From Chitinophagaceae bacterium (GTDB taxonomy: Bacteria > Bacteroidota > Bacteroidia > Chitinophagales > Chitinophagaceae), in contig JAIETM010000006.1 of assembly GCA_019745155.1 (NCBI GenBank), positions 36,903 to 100,902 on the forward strand: a stretch of DNA of 64,000 nucleotides. Direction: 5' to 3'. Positions within the stretch are counted from its first letter, which is position 1. Each line of letters opens with the position of its first letter. Shown piece by piece: positions 7,737-16,717 of the stretch. A program made the translations under genes and the position numbers. The notes under the pieces are model-generated. The model worked only from the letters and a program-made list of their open reading frames with translations, was not told the origin of the DNA and did not search any database.

Positions 7737-9512
7737 CTAATTCACAATCCAATCTATACAATCTTGAATACTTGCAGCGTCTGTCACAATACCTTGCCAA
7801 GGATTTTGTGTTATTTGATTTACAAACGTTGCCCATACTTGCTCAGTTTTACCAGTAAGCCCTAAATGATTTTCGATTGCTCCTCTTTTCCAGAACCAAA
7901 TATTTTGAGCAAGTAAAGCTTGATGCAAATTATTTAGGTTTTGTGCGATTTGCTGTTGTGATGCTAATATTGCAAAAGCCGATGCAGCATTAACATTTGG
8001 ATTTGTAGTAGGCCAATTGTCATTACCAAGTGTTATGTTATTTGCAGCCGCTATTTGTGTCAAATGTTGTTGTATCGCTACCAAGTCGGCGTTATTAGCT
8101 TGCAGAAGTCCGTCGCCAACTCCATTTTTTAAAATATAGTCAAGGTCAACTATAGCTTTTGTTGGCAAGTCCATAACATTTAATACTAACATTGATTTTC
8201 TAGTATTATTTACACCGCCTTGTCTTACAAGAGCATATTTCAAAAGTCCAAGAGTTCTTCCTGAAACAACTTCAATTAATTTAGGAAGTATCCTTTGCTC
8301 TGTTTTGCCCTCAGTTAAGATTACTCTTTCTGAGAAGAGGATATTTGATGCGTTTGTCAACGAAAACATTAATTGTAGTTGACTTGGAGCATTTTGCTCA
8401 ATTTGTGGAATTGCGGATTTTAGTGTTTGTCGCCTATGAGTACCTTGCTGGTTATTCTTTCTAATCAAGATTGCATTAGCAACATCTTCGTGGTTAAGCA
8501 TTAAAGCGGAATGTGTAGAAAAAATAATTTGATATCCTTGCGTTGCTAAGGTTTTTAAAGAGTTACGAACAACTTCAATTGCTTGTGGATGTAAATAAAG
8601 TTCTGGCTCGTCAATGAGCAAGAGTGTTGTTGTAGTTTGATTTTGATTATTGCGTTTTATTTCAGCTAAATGTTGAATGAGTGCCATTTGTATGGAGCGT
8701 TGTGCACCATGACCTAATGAGCCAACATCTCTGCCTGTTGGTAATTGATGTTCATATACTTTGATTGTACCTTTTGAAAAAACATCTTTCAATTCAGGTG
8801 TTGGAACGTGAAGTCTTATGTTTACATTAGGGAAGAAAGTGTCAATTTTTTGATTAACTGCTGCATCAAAGGCTATTAATTCTTGAGCTCTACCTTGTCC
8901 GTCTGCTTCAAGAAGGTCTCTAAGTCCTTGTAATGTTTGTATTACTTGTGCGCCATACTGATTTTCTATAGGTTCAAGAATTTCAGCTAACAATTTCCCT
9001 ATTGTAGTTCCTTGTTTTGATTTGCTGACATCTTCTTCTGCATTTTCCATAGCACCGATGTGTATAGGTTCAGGGAAAAGTGCATTCAAAGCATTGTCTA
9101 TACCTGCTGGATTTGGTCTCCACTCGTTAGCTGGGTCTGCGGGATTAGGGTCTTTGATAAACAATTTTATGTTAGCGGCAGTATCATTGGGTTGATTTTG
9201 TACTCTTTTTAAAAATATCTTTTCATTGTCAATAAATGGCGTTATTGCATTTCTATGATTTGGCGTTAAATTTTGCAAAAGATTTGCATCAATGCCGTCA
9301 ATAATGCCTTCAACAATTATGGGATTAGCTGCATCATAAAAACAGTCCTGTCCTAAACTGCTTCGCCTTAATAACCATTTTATTGCTGAAAGAATGTTTG
9401 TCTTGCCAGCATTATTATATCCGATTAAAGGCGTGAATGCTGATAGTTCAAATTCTTCGTCAATGATAGACTTGAAGTTTGTGATTTTGATTAGGGATAA
9501 TATATGTGCCAT
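7737..9512 (-). CDS. OLD-family ATP-dependent nuclease (ABC ATPase plus Toprim)
   Basis: The 591-residue protein has a Walker A GYNNAGKTN at 31-39, an ABC signature-like SLGHGAQRS at 265-273, Walker B LLLIDEPELYLHP at 297-309 and an H-loop FSTHSA at 331-336. A Toprim domain follows with E401 in LTEGKTEQRILPKL and the DLD pair at 456-458. This is the layout of OLD (overcoming lysogenization defect) nucleases, which act in phage defence and, as GajA, in the Gabija system. No UvrD-like GajB gene is adjacent, so a stand-alone class 1 OLD is more likely. The gene is AT-rich and sits between repeats, consistent with transfer. Confidence 0.9.
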   Translation of the reverse strand: MAHILSLIKITNFKSIIDEEFELSAFTPLIGYNNAGKTNILSAIKWLLRRSSLGQDCFYDAANPIIVEGIIDGIDANLLQNLTPNHRNAITPFIDNEKIFLKRVQNQPNDTAANIKLFIKDPNPADPANEWRPNPAGIDNALNALFPEPIHIGAMENAEEDVSKSKQGTTIGKLLAEILEPIENQYGAQVIQTLQGLRDLLEADGQGRAQELIAFDAAVNQKIDTFFPNVNIRLHVPTPELKDVFSKGTIKVYEHQLPTGRDVGSLGHGAQRSIQMALIQHLAEIKRNNQNQTTTTLLLIDEPELYLHPQAIEVVRNSLKTLATQGYQIIFSTHSALMLNHEDVANAILIRKNNQQGTHRRQTLKSAIPQIEQNAPSQLQLMFSLTNASNILFSERVILTEGKTEQRILPKLIEVVSGRTLGLLKYALVRQGGVNNTRKSMLVLNVMDLPTKAIVDLDYILKNGVGDGLLQANNADLVAIQQHLTQIAAANNITLGNDNWPTTNPNVNAASAFAILASQQQIAQNLNNLHQALLAQNIWFWKRGAIENHLGLTGKTEQVWATFVNQITQNPWQGIVTDAASIQDCIDWIVN

Positions 9513-9562
9513 AGTTATGGAGTGTCAAAAAGCATTACACACAACTCGTAAATATCCGCAAC

Positions 9563-9628
9563 TAAACGCTTACAAGTTTTGAGAATCAACTTAATCGACA
9601 AAACTCAATATCCGTGTATAAGCGTTTA
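9563..9628. repeat. inverted repeat upstream of the OLD nuclease gene
   Basis: TAAACGCTTA at 9563-9572 and its exact complement TAAGCGTTTA at 9619-9628 bracket a 46-base loop, about 50 bases upstream of the nuclease start. It could be a regulator site, a structured leader or another degraded palindromic element. The arms differ from the other elements in this window. Confidence 0.5.
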
Positions 9629-9687
9629 TCAATTCCAAATCTAACCCACTTGTTTCAAAAAGTCAACCCGTTAAACAACGGTATTTT

Positions 9688-9731
9688 AATGGGAAATTTC
9701 CCGTTTTGGAATGGGGGATTTCCCGTTTTAA
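9688..9731. repeat. two tandem 22-bp palindrome-containing units
   Basis: The units 9688-9709 and 9710-9731 both follow AATGGG..ATTTCCCGTTTT. The first contains the perfect palindrome GGGAAATTTCCC. They lie in a gene-free stretch of about 690 bp (9513-10202) in which no coding frame is convincing. Confidence 0.6.
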
Positions 9732-9875
9732 GGCAAAAGGAATAAGTGAGAAGCTAAAAGTGGGTAAGGAATGTTGAACAGAAGAACAATTGAACAAGGA
9801 ACAGAAGAAGGGTGAATGCATTTTGCTTGAAACAGAAAGCAATCTTTGCTGCGTTTTGTATTATAAAAACTATAT

Positions 9876-9927
9876 CCCCTCCTTGTCGAGGAGGGGTGGC
9901 ATGTTTGTAAAACATGACGGGGTGGTG
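9876..9927. repeat. REP-like double hairpin
   Basis: CCCCTCC..GGAGGGG is followed at once by a CATGTTT..AAACATG hairpin and CGGGGTGGT. Similar CCTCC/GGAGG plus GGGGTGGT intergenic units are common in Bacteroidota genomes. It lies just before the first long direct repeat. Confidence 0.55.
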
Positions 9928-9933
9928 CGAGTA

Positions 9934-10200
9934 CCCCTCAGTCTCCCCTTAGCAGTGTAGCATATTCAAAACGAGAATAACATCTCTGCGTAAACTCTGG
10001 CGACTCATTTTCTCTGCGGTTAAATGAATGAACAGATGAACAATAGAACAGAGGAAGGGAGAATCGAGGGTCGAGGGAAGAAAAATCGAAAATGCTTAAT
10101 GTTAAAGTCTAAAAGCAGAGAGCAATAAAAGCGCTTCGCCTTAAGCATTCAGCCTTATGCTTTTAGTGTTGTGTCAATCTCAAATCAAAAATCTCAAATA
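9934..10200. repeat. long non-coding direct repeat, copy 1 (left of hicAB)
   Basis: It begins CCCTCAGTCTCC and ends just before the hicB stop codon. It shares long stretches with 11142-11427 in the same orientation, for example TCTGCGGTTAAATGAATGA, GAAAAATCGAAAATGCTTAA and CTAAAAGCAGAGAGCAATA. No open frame is conserved between the copies. The repeat ends with several copies of TCTCAAATC. Confidence 0.85.
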
Positions 10201-10202
10201 GA

Positions 10203-10562
10203 TTAATTCATGTGAAACTGTTCCGGCGCTTTGGTCAATACATAGGCAATAGCGTTTTTCACAAAATCATTCAATGTCATATTCTTGATTGAAGCAAATT
10301 GTACTGCTTCCTTGTGCAGTTCAGCGGAGATTCTTACGTTAAAACTGCCTTTATAGGCTTTGTCGGGCTGCTTACCCAATCGTTGGCAGGTATCCAGATA
10401 ATCATCTACTGCTTCCTTAAATGCTTTTTTCAGTTCTTTCACACTAGTGCCCTCAAAATTGATCAGGTCATTAATGCCCAAAACTTTTCCATGAAAGATT
10501 TCATCGCTGGCATCAAAATGTACAGAAGCATAATAGCTTTTGTATTCGAGGGTGTCTTTCAT
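10203..10562 (-). CDS. hicB: HicB-family antitoxin
   Basis: The 119-residue protein has an N-terminal HicB fold (YKSYYASVHFDASDEIFHGKV, then the INFEGTSVKELKKAFKEAVDDYL helix) that binds the toxin. A C-terminal ribbon-helix-helix domain (GSFNVRISAELHKEAVQFA to LNDFVKNAIAYVL) binds the operator. It starts one base after the hicA stop, in the usual hicA-hicB order. The antitoxin both neutralises HicA and represses the operon; a palindrome at 10862-10900 is the likely site. Confidence 0.92.
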   Translation of the reverse strand: MKDTLEYKSYYASVHFDASDEIFHGKVLGINDLINFEGTSVKELKKAFKEAVDDYLDTCQRLGKQPDKAYKGSFNVRISAELHKEAVQFASIKNMTLNDFVKNAIAYVLTKAPEQFHMN

Positions 10563-10563
10563 A

Positions 10564-10845
10564 TTAAATTTTTTGTCGTTCTTTTAATGCAACAATTATG
10601 TCGTTAATCTGGTAGCGCTTCAGCAGATTGCCCGGGTGTGGTTTGTGTAAGGACAATACATGCTTATCGGCATCTACAAATTTTCTTCTTGAACCACCTG
10701 TTTTACCCGTCTTCAGTTCTGCATAACCTAAATGTGAGAGTAGTTTTACCAACTCATCCCAACTAAAGTCAACGGGCGGCGGTTCGGATAAGAGCCTTGC
10801 TATCAATTTGTCAATTCTGGTCATAACAATACATGTTTCGTTCAT
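10564..10845 (-). CDS. hicA: HicA-family mRNA interferase toxin
   Basis: HicA toxins are small double-stranded-RNA-binding-fold RNases that cut mRNA. This 93-residue chain has the family signatures LSHLGYAELKTGKTGGSRRKF and LSLHKPHPGNLLKRYQINDI, with His in the HKPHPG segment. The annotated start at 10845 gives seven extra residues; an ATG at 10824 (MTRIDKLIARLL) fits the family length as well. It is co-transcribed with hicB. Confidence 0.92.
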   Translation of the reverse strand: MNETCIVMTRIDKLIARLLSEPPPVDFSWDELVKLLSHLGYAELKTGKTGGSRRKFVDADKHVLSLHKPHPGNLLKRYQINDIIVALKERQKI

Positions 10846-10861
10846 GCATTGGGGGTTGACC

Positions 10862-10900
10862 GTAATTACACTTTGTAACTAAAGTTTAGTTGCAAATTAC
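10862..10900. promoter_or_regulatory. palindromic operator candidate of hicAB
   Basis: TTTGTAACTAAA and TTTAGTTGCAAA form a near-perfect dyad, itself framed by GTAATT and AATTAC, 17-55 bases upstream of the hicA start. Position and symmetry suit a ribbon-helix-helix HicB dimer-of-dimers site. The remainder up to 11141 holds only degenerate repeat text, including several tandem CAAAGAC units. Confidence 0.6.
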
Positions 10901-11141
10901 AAAAATCATTCAATGGGCAAAATTTTTCTTGTTACCTAAAGCGTGCAAATTCTCCTTGGCGGGCTTAGTGTGAAATCTTTAAACTTGTTCAGGATCGAGA
11001 GGCGAGGAAAGAAAAACGAATAGGGGAAGGAAAAATTGAAAATCGAGGGTTGAGAAACGAAAAGTGCCAAAGACTAACAGCCAAAGACCAAAGACCAAAG
11101 ACCTTTGAAAGCTTTGTGATGTAAGCTCGTAATTCAAATAT

Positions 11142-11427
11142 CCCTCAGTCTCCTCTTAGCAGGGGAGTATATTCAGAAAGAGAATGAAAATCTCTGCGTA
11201 AACTCTTGTATCTCCTGTTCTCTGCGGTTAAATGAATGAGCAGAAGAACAATAGAACAAGGAACAGAGAATGGAAGAATCGAGGGTCTAGGGAAGAAAAA
11301 TCGAAAATGCTTAATGCTAAAGTCTAAAAGCAGAGAGCAATAGAATCGTTTCGCCTTAAGCATTTTGCCTTCAGCTTTGCGCTTTCAGCGTTCTATCAAT
11401 CTCAAATCACAAATCAGCAATCTCAAA
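11142..11427. repeat. long non-coding direct repeat, copy 2 (right of hicAB)
   Basis: Second copy of the 9934-10200 repeat, same orientation, ending at the ABC-F stop codon. The two copies bracket hicAB with about 0.94 kb between them. Both copies abut the 3' end of a minus-strand gene, so the unit may also act as a structured 3' region. Confidence 0.85.
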
Positions 11428-13377
11428 TCAATTCCCTTCCGCTTCCACTATTTGCTCAAACAGTTTTTCATAATCCGCTTCCAGCATGCTTACTTCCGCT
11501 TTGCTTTGTGCATAAGCCTGCTCTAATTTGGTAAAGCTGTCTTTATTGGCATAGTTCTCCGGCTTGGAGAGTTCCAGTTCAATCTCAGTTTGTTTGGTCT
11601 TAGCTGCATTCAGTTGTTCTTCCAGCTTGGCAAACTGTCTTTGCAGTTTTTGCAATTCCTTATTAATGGGTTTGCCCGTTTTAGCAGGCGTGGCTACGGG
11701 TGCTGGTGCAGCAGGTGCAGGCGTTGGGGCAGCAGCTTTGCTTTCTTTCGCAGCTTGTTCAGCAGCTTTCTGTTGTCTTTGTTTCCATTCTACCCACTCC
11801 GCATAACTGCCTTTAAATTCCTTGATCTCGTGGTCAACAATCTCCCAAATCTTATTCGCCGTTTTAGAAATAAAATAACGGTCGTGACTCACGAGAATAT
11901 AAGTGCCTTCGTATTTGTTCAAGGATTCAGCCAAGAGTTCCACCGAGTGCATGTCCAAGTGGTTGGTCGGTTCATCCAACAATAAGAAATTGGCTTTGCT
12001 GGCAATAACTTTCGCCAATGCCACACGTGCTTTCTCACCACCACTCAGTACGCGAATTTTTTTATCGGTTTCATCACCACTAAACAAGAAACAACCCAGC
12101 AGACTGCGCAGTTCCAATTCTGTCTTACCGCTGCCACAGGTGAGCAGTTCTTCCAGGATGCTGTGTTGCAATTGCAAAGCTTCCAATTGGTGCTGGGCGT
12201 AAAAGCTTTCGTCAACATTATGTCCCCACACACGCTCACCACTGAATGGTTCTGTGCCGGCAATCATGCGCAGCACAGTGGATTTACCCTTACCGTTGGC
12301 GCCAATAAGGGCAATCTTATCGCCACGGTTAATCTCAGCGCTGGTCTTTTGTACAATAATATTGTCGCCAAACTGCTTACTCACTTCTTTCAGCGTACAG
12401 ATAATTTTACCCGGTTGTTTATCTACTTGAAAATTGATCTTGATATTCGGTCTTTCAATTTCTACCTGCTCAATACGATCCAGTTTATCCAATCGCTTCA
12501 TCGCACTTTGCGCCTGTGCTGCTTTGGATGCTTTGGCTTTGAATCGTTCAATAAATCTTTCCTGCTGGCGGATATAATCCTGCTGGTTCTCATAAGCACG
12601 CTGCTGCATTTCTATACGCAGTGCCTTCTCTTGTTCATAGAAATCATAATCGCCGGTATAGATATGTACTTGCTGTTGGTAGATTTCTACAATCTTGTTC
12701 ACCATGCGGTTGAGGAAAAACTTATCGTGGCTCACAATCACCACGCTGCCTTGATAATGTTGCAGGTATTTCTCCAACCATTCAATAGAGGGTAAGTCGA
12801 GGTGGTTGGTTGGTTCATCCAATAACAACACATCGGGAGCTTGCAGAATCATCTTGGCCAAGAGCACACGCATACGCCAGCCACCGCTAAAGGTTTTGTA
12901 AGGGCGTTGCAATTGTTCATTATCAAAACCCAAACCATGCAGCACTTCTTCTGTGCGGTGGTGAATGGTATAACCGCCGGCAATTTCCAGTTCATGAAGT
13001 TTGTCGGCATATTCATGCAGCAAAGCATCCGTAGAGTGGGTTTCTAGCTGTTTGCCGAGGTTGTCAATTTCTTTTTCTAGCTGCTTTACTTTTTCAAAAG
13101 CACCCATGGCCACTTCCAGAATGGATTCATTGGTATCGAAGCTCAGCAGATCTTGGTGCAGGTAGCCAATGGTGGTATCGCGACTTTTCTCAATCGTGCC
13201 CTTGCTAGGGAGGTATTCGCCCACCAGTAGTTTCAACATGGTGGACTTACCCGTACCGTTATAGCCGATGAGGCCAATACGGTCGCCGGGATGTATATGC
13301 CAGGTGGCATCTTCCACAATCACTCTTGCGCCAAATTCAAACGTAACATTCTGTAAACCTACCAGCATGGAATCCAA
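11428..13377 (-). CDS. ABC-F family ATP-binding cassette protein
   Basis: ABC-F proteins are soluble tandem ATPases acting on the ribosome (translation factors or antibiotic protection). The first ATPase domain has GYNGTGKST near residue 40, FSGGWRMR and LLLDEPTNHLD. The interdomain linker is rich in Arg, Gln and Ala (RQQERFIERFKAKASKAAQA). The second domain has GANGKGKST, LSGGEKARV and another LLLDEPTNHLD. A Pro/Ala linker and a C-terminal coiled coil (LQKLQRQFAKLEEQLNAAK) follow, as in Uup. There are no membrane segments. The start may be Met4 (13368). It is divergent from the lipoprotein gene. Confidence 0.95.
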   Translation of the reverse strand: MDSMLVGLQNVTFEFGARVIVEDATWHIHPGDRIGLIGYNGTGKSTMLKLLVGEYLPSKGTIEKSRDTTIGYLHQDLLSFDTNESILEVAMGAFEKVKQLEKEIDNLGKQLETHSTDALLHEYADKLHELEIAGGYTIHHRTEEVLHGLGFDNEQLQRPYKTFSGGWRMRVLLAKMILQAPDVLLLDEPTNHLDLPSIEWLEKYLQHYQGSVVIVSHDKFFLNRMVNKIVEIYQQQVHIYTGDYDFYEQEKALRIEMQQRAYENQQDYIRQQERFIERFKAKASKAAQAQSAMKRLDKLDRIEQVEIERPNIKINFQVDKQPGKIICTLKEVSKQFGDNIIVQKTSAEINRGDKIALIGANGKGKSTVLRMIAGTEPFSGERVWGHNVDESFYAQHQLEALQLQHSILEELLTCGSGKTELELRSLLGCFLFSGDETDKKIRVLSGGEKARVALAKVIASKANFLLLDEPTNHLDMHSVELLAESLNKYEGTYILVSHDRYFISKTANKIWEIVDHEIKEFKGSYAEWVEWKQRQQKAAEQAAKESKAAAPTPAPAAPAPVATPAKTGKPINKELQKLQRQFAKLEEQLNAAKTKQTEIELELSKPENYANKDSFTKLEQAYAQSKAEVSMLEADYEKLFEQIVEAEGN

Positions 13378-13390
13378 ATTATTGTGGCGG

Positions 13391-13398
13391 CAAAGGTA
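13391..13398 (-). promoter_or_regulatory. -7 promoter box for the ABC-F gene
   Basis: On the minus strand TACCTTTG fits TAnnTTTG and lies 13 bases before the ABC-F start. No good -33 TTTG is seen at the usual distance. Confidence 0.5.
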
Positions 13399-13443
13399 AT
13401 GGCTGTTTTGATGGGCTTTGTAGTAGATTCGCAGAAAAAATAT

Positions 13444-14028
13444 ATGCGTCGTTTATTGTTGATGATCGTATGCGCCGGCTTATTTGCCTGCGGCAGCAAT
13501 GAAGAGCAAACCCTTACAGTGGAGTCGTCCAAGCCGGCAGAAGCGCCTGAAAGCGTGAAAACAATCGATTTTACTGCAGCCATTACTGCATCATTGGAAG
13601 ATTATGATGCCCTGAAAACCGCATTTGTCAAGGATGAACTGATGGGCGTAACCCGAGAAGCGGTGAATCTCCTGCATCAGTTGGATAGTATTCCCTTGGA
13701 TGGCATGCAGGCAAATGATACCATGGTGAAGAACGATACACGTGTGCTGATTGAGAGTATGAAAACCGAATTGCGCATTATGGTGGATGAATTGGGCTGG
13801 AAGGAGCGACGTGAAGCGTTTCAAATGGTAAGCGATATCTTCTTTGAACTATTACGCAAAGTGCGTTATGATGGGGCTGTGGTGTACCGACAGCTTTGTC
13901 CGATGGCTTTTGGTAAAGACAAACCAGCTTATTGGCTGAGTAAGGATACCAAAATTGTGAATCCGTATATCCCCAAGACCATGCCCGATTGTGGCTCAGT
14001 GGCGGATAGTGTGGCTTATGTAAAATGA
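13444..14028 (+). CDS. DUF3347-like lipoprotein
   Basis: The 194-residue protein starts MRRLLLMIVCAGLFACGSNEE, a signal peptide with lipobox LFAC, so it should be lipidated and anchored to a membrane. The mature part is helical with a conserved-looking end, YRQLCPMAFGKDKPAYWLSKD and PYIPKTMPDCGS. That resembles the C-terminus of DUF3347 domains found in Bacteroidota and some copper-handling proteins. Function unknown. A longer frame from 13384 exists, but its extra 20 residues precede the signal peptide. It lies 49 bp upstream of the TonB receptor, possibly co-transcribed. Confidence 0.8.
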   Translation: MRRLLLMIVCAGLFACGSNEEQTLTVESSKPAEAPESVKTIDFTAAITASLEDYDALKTAFVKDELMGVTREAVNLLHQLDSIPLDGMQANDTMVKNDTRVLIESMKTELRIMVDELGWKERREAFQMVSDIFFELLRKVRYDGAVVYRQLCPMAFGKDKPAYWLSKDTKIVNPYIPKTMPDCGSVADSVAYVK

Positions 14029-14077
14029 TAAAATAGCACCCTGTTAAACTTTCGGGCTGCATGGGTGTTTTGATGCT

Positions 14078-16432
14078 ATGTTACGATTTTGGTGCGTGTT
14101 GTTATGGATGGTGATTGGTTTCACTGCTGCAGCGCAGGAGAAGTTCAGCTTGAATGGCTATATCCGTGATTCTTTAACGGGAGAAACCTTGATTGGTGCC
14201 AACCTGTCGATCAAAGGTGTTGGCCGTGGTGTGAGCAGCAATAGTTATGGATTTTATTCGCTTACCTTGGAAAAGGGACAATACACATTGATCTGCAGTT
14301 TTTCAGGCTATCAATCCAAAACCTTTGTCTGGAATTTTGATAGCAATCAACAGCAGGATATCAAGTTCTTGCCATCAAGTACTGTGTTGAACGATGTAAC
14401 GGTGGTTGGTCGCAGGCGCGATAACAATGTGAAGACTGCACAGATGGGCAAGTTCGACTTGAATGTGAATACGGCCAAAGCTTTACCTGCATTTTTAGGT
14501 GAAGTGGATATCCTCAAGACCTTACAATTATTACCGGGTGTGCGTAATGCGGGCGAAGGCAATGCGGGTTTCTATGTACGTGGGGGTGGACCCGATCAGA
14601 ACCTCATCATGCTGGATGATGCTGTGGTGTACAATACGGGTCACCTGTTTGGATTCTTCTCTGTATTCAATTCCGATGCGGTGAAGAATGTGAGCCTCAT
14701 CAAAGGTGGCATGCCAGCGCAGTATGGAGGAAGATTGAGTTCTGTGATTGATGTATCCATGAAAGATGGCAATAACCAGAAAACAGAAGTGGATGCAGGT
14801 ATTGGTTTGATTGCTTCGCGCTTTGCGATTCAAGGCCCATTGAAGAAAAACAAAGCATCTTACATGATCTCTGCCCGTAGAACCTATATTGATGCATTGA
14901 TCAAACCTTTCATTAAGCCTACGAATCAGTTCTATGGTTCAGGGTATTATTTCTACGATTTGAATGCCAAGTTTAACTGGCAGTTGGGCAGCAAGGATAA
15001 ATTATTTGTGAGTGGTTATTTTGGTCGGGATAAATTCAATTTCAACAATGCTCAGCGTTCTTTCAGTACAGAAGTGCCTTGGGGTAATGCTACCGCTACG
15101 ATAAGATGGAACCATGTGTTCAATAAGAAATTGTTTTCGAATCTATCCTTAGTATATAACGATTACAATTTTGCTTTCTCCGGTGCACAGAATGATTTTG
15201 TGTTTCAGTTGAAATCTGGCATACGCGATTTGAACGCCAAGTATGATGTGGACTATTTCATTACACCTGAACATAAACTCAAGTTTGGAGCTCAGTATAC
15301 TTACCACACATTCTTGCCGAATATCTTAAATGCCAATCAGGGCGATACTTTGTTTGCACCGCAGAATGCCAACAAAAAATACGCACATGAATATGCAGTC
15401 TATATTCAGGACGACTGGGAAATCAGCAGTAAGCTGAAATTAAATTATGGTGTACGCTATAGTCAGTTTGTACAAACCGGCCCTTATACCAGTTATACAA
15501 CGGATATCAATGGCAATAGAATTGATAGCACCATCTATGGTCGTGGCCAGCGCGTAAAATCCTATGGTGGGTTAGAACCTAGAGCCACACTGCGTTATAC
15601 GATTGATGAAACCCAATCATTGAAAGCTGCGGTTACCAGAAATATTCAGTACATCCATTTGGTGACCAATGCAGGAACTACATTGCCTACTGATCTCTGG
15701 GTACCTAGTACCGCTATTGTGCGCCCGCAAACTGGCTGGCAATATGCAGCAGGCTATTTCCGCAATTTCAAGGAAGGGATGTTTGAAACTTCGCTGGAAG
15801 CCTATTACAAAACCATGGAAAACCAGATCGAGTACAGAGAGGGGTATACGCCTTCCTTAAAAGATCCGGAAACAGAATTTGTGTTTGGTCGCGGTTGGAG
15901 TTATGGTGCCGAATTATTGGTCAATAAAGTAAAGGGAAGATTAACCGGTTGGGTTGGGTATACCTTAAGTTGGACTTGGCGACAATTCCCTGATTTGAAT
16001 GATGGATTGAAATATCCCAGCAGATACGATAGAAGACACGACTTATCTGTAGTTGGTAGTTATGAGTTAAATGATCGCTGGAAAATTTCTTCTGTGTTTA
16101 TCTATGGTACAGGTAATGCAGTCACCATGCCTGAGCGTTTCTATTTTGTCGGTGGCGTTTTGACGCAAGAGTATAGTCGCATCAATGCTTACCGTTTGAA
16201 GCCTTATCATCGTTTGGATTTCTCTGCAACATATACGCCCAAGCACAATGCCAAGCGCAAATACAAAGACAATTGGATATTCAGTATCTACAATGTGTAT
16301 AGTCGCTTAAACCCATACTTCGTGTACTTCGATCAAACGGGCAGCTTAGCCAACGGCGATTTGAAAGTGGTGCCTTTACAAGTGTCACTGTTTCCCATCA
16401 TTCCATCTGTTACATGGAATTTAAAGTTCTAA
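14078..16432 (+). CDS. TonB-dependent receptor with CarboxypepD_reg-like domain
   Basis: The 784-residue outer-membrane protein has a signal peptide (MLRFWCVLLWMVIGFTAAAQ) and a carboxypeptidase regulatory-like beta domain at about 25-105 (LNGYIRDSLTGETLIGANLS). A plug domain follows (LPAFLGEVDILKTLQLLPGV, GFYVRGGGPDQNLIMLDDAVV), then a beta-barrel ending in WNLKF with a C-terminal Phe. Such receptors import large substrates or chelated metals with energy from TonB-ExbBD. The substrate is unknown; there is no SusD neighbour, so a siderophore, metal or peptide ligand is as likely as glycan. Confidence 0.92.
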   Translation: MLRFWCVLLWMVIGFTAAAQEKFSLNGYIRDSLTGETLIGANLSIKGVGRGVSSNSYGFYSLTLEKGQYTLICSFSGYQSKTFVWNFDSNQQQDIKFLPSSTVLNDVTVVGRRRDNNVKTAQMGKFDLNVNTAKALPAFLGEVDILKTLQLLPGVRNAGEGNAGFYVRGGGPDQNLIMLDDAVVYNTGHLFGFFSVFNSDAVKNVSLIKGGMPAQYGGRLSSVIDVSMKDGNNQKTEVDAGIGLIASRFAIQGPLKKNKASYMISARRTYIDALIKPFIKPTNQFYGSGYYFYDLNAKFNWQLGSKDKLFVSGYFGRDKFNFNNAQRSFSTEVPWGNATATIRWNHVFNKKLFSNLSLVYNDYNFAFSGAQNDFVFQLKSGIRDLNAKYDVDYFITPEHKLKFGAQYTYHTFLPNILNANQGDTLFAPQNANKKYAHEYAVYIQDDWEISSKLKLNYGVRYSQFVQTGPYTSYTTDINGNRIDSTIYGRGQRVKSYGGLEPRATLRYTIDETQSLKAAVTRNIQYIHLVTNAGTTLPTDLWVPSTAIVRPQTGWQYAAGYFRNFKEGMFETSLEAYYKTMENQIEYREGYTPSLKDPETEFVFGRGWSYGAELLVNKVKGRLTGWVGYTLSWTWRQFPDLNDGLKYPSRYDRRHDLSVVGSYELNDRWKISSVFIYGTGNAVTMPERFYFVGGVLTQEYSRINAYRLKPYHRLDFSATYTPKHNAKRKYKDNWIFSIYNVYSRLNPYFVYFDQTGSLANGDLKVVPLQVSLFPIIPSVTWNLKF

Positions 16433-16717
16433 TTAAGATCGGCCTCAGAAAAATTTCGCCCTACATCAAGACGAGCGGAGGAAAAGCAGAAAGGCTGTTT
16501 GAGTGCGTAAGCACGAGTTTTCTTTCTGCCCGGAGCGAGTCGTAGTATGTATCGAAATTTTTCTGCAGCCTTGAACTTTTTGGTACTTTTTGGGTCAAGT
16601 GGTACATCCCGCTTATGCGGGGCTAAAAAAGTACGTATAAATGCACACAACAAAAGGAGAAACAAGTATGCTTTATTCTTGTAAAATGAATCAACTGAAT
16701 AACTAGCGCTAGCTTAG
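16433..16717. other. convergent intergenic region with repeat-like text, no supported gene
   Basis: This 285-bp gap separates the TonB receptor and the secreted protein. It holds a 78-codon minus-strand frame (16429-16665) of basic composition that I do not accept as a gene. ACTTTTTGGTACTTTTTGGG at 16576-16595 contains tandem ACTTTTTGG words. Text of this type recurs between genes in many Bacteroidota, so it is probably a degenerate intergenic repeat. Confidence 0.4.

Noticed and set aside
12163..12795. 210-codon plus-strand open frame
   Set aside because: Lies wholly antisense to the ABC-F gene, whose motifs are unambiguous; a shadow frame.
16429..16665. 78-codon minus-strand open frame between the TonB receptor and the secreted protein
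   Set aside because: Composition is basic and low in typical protein text, it overlaps the receptor stop, and the region looks like degenerate intergenic repeat.
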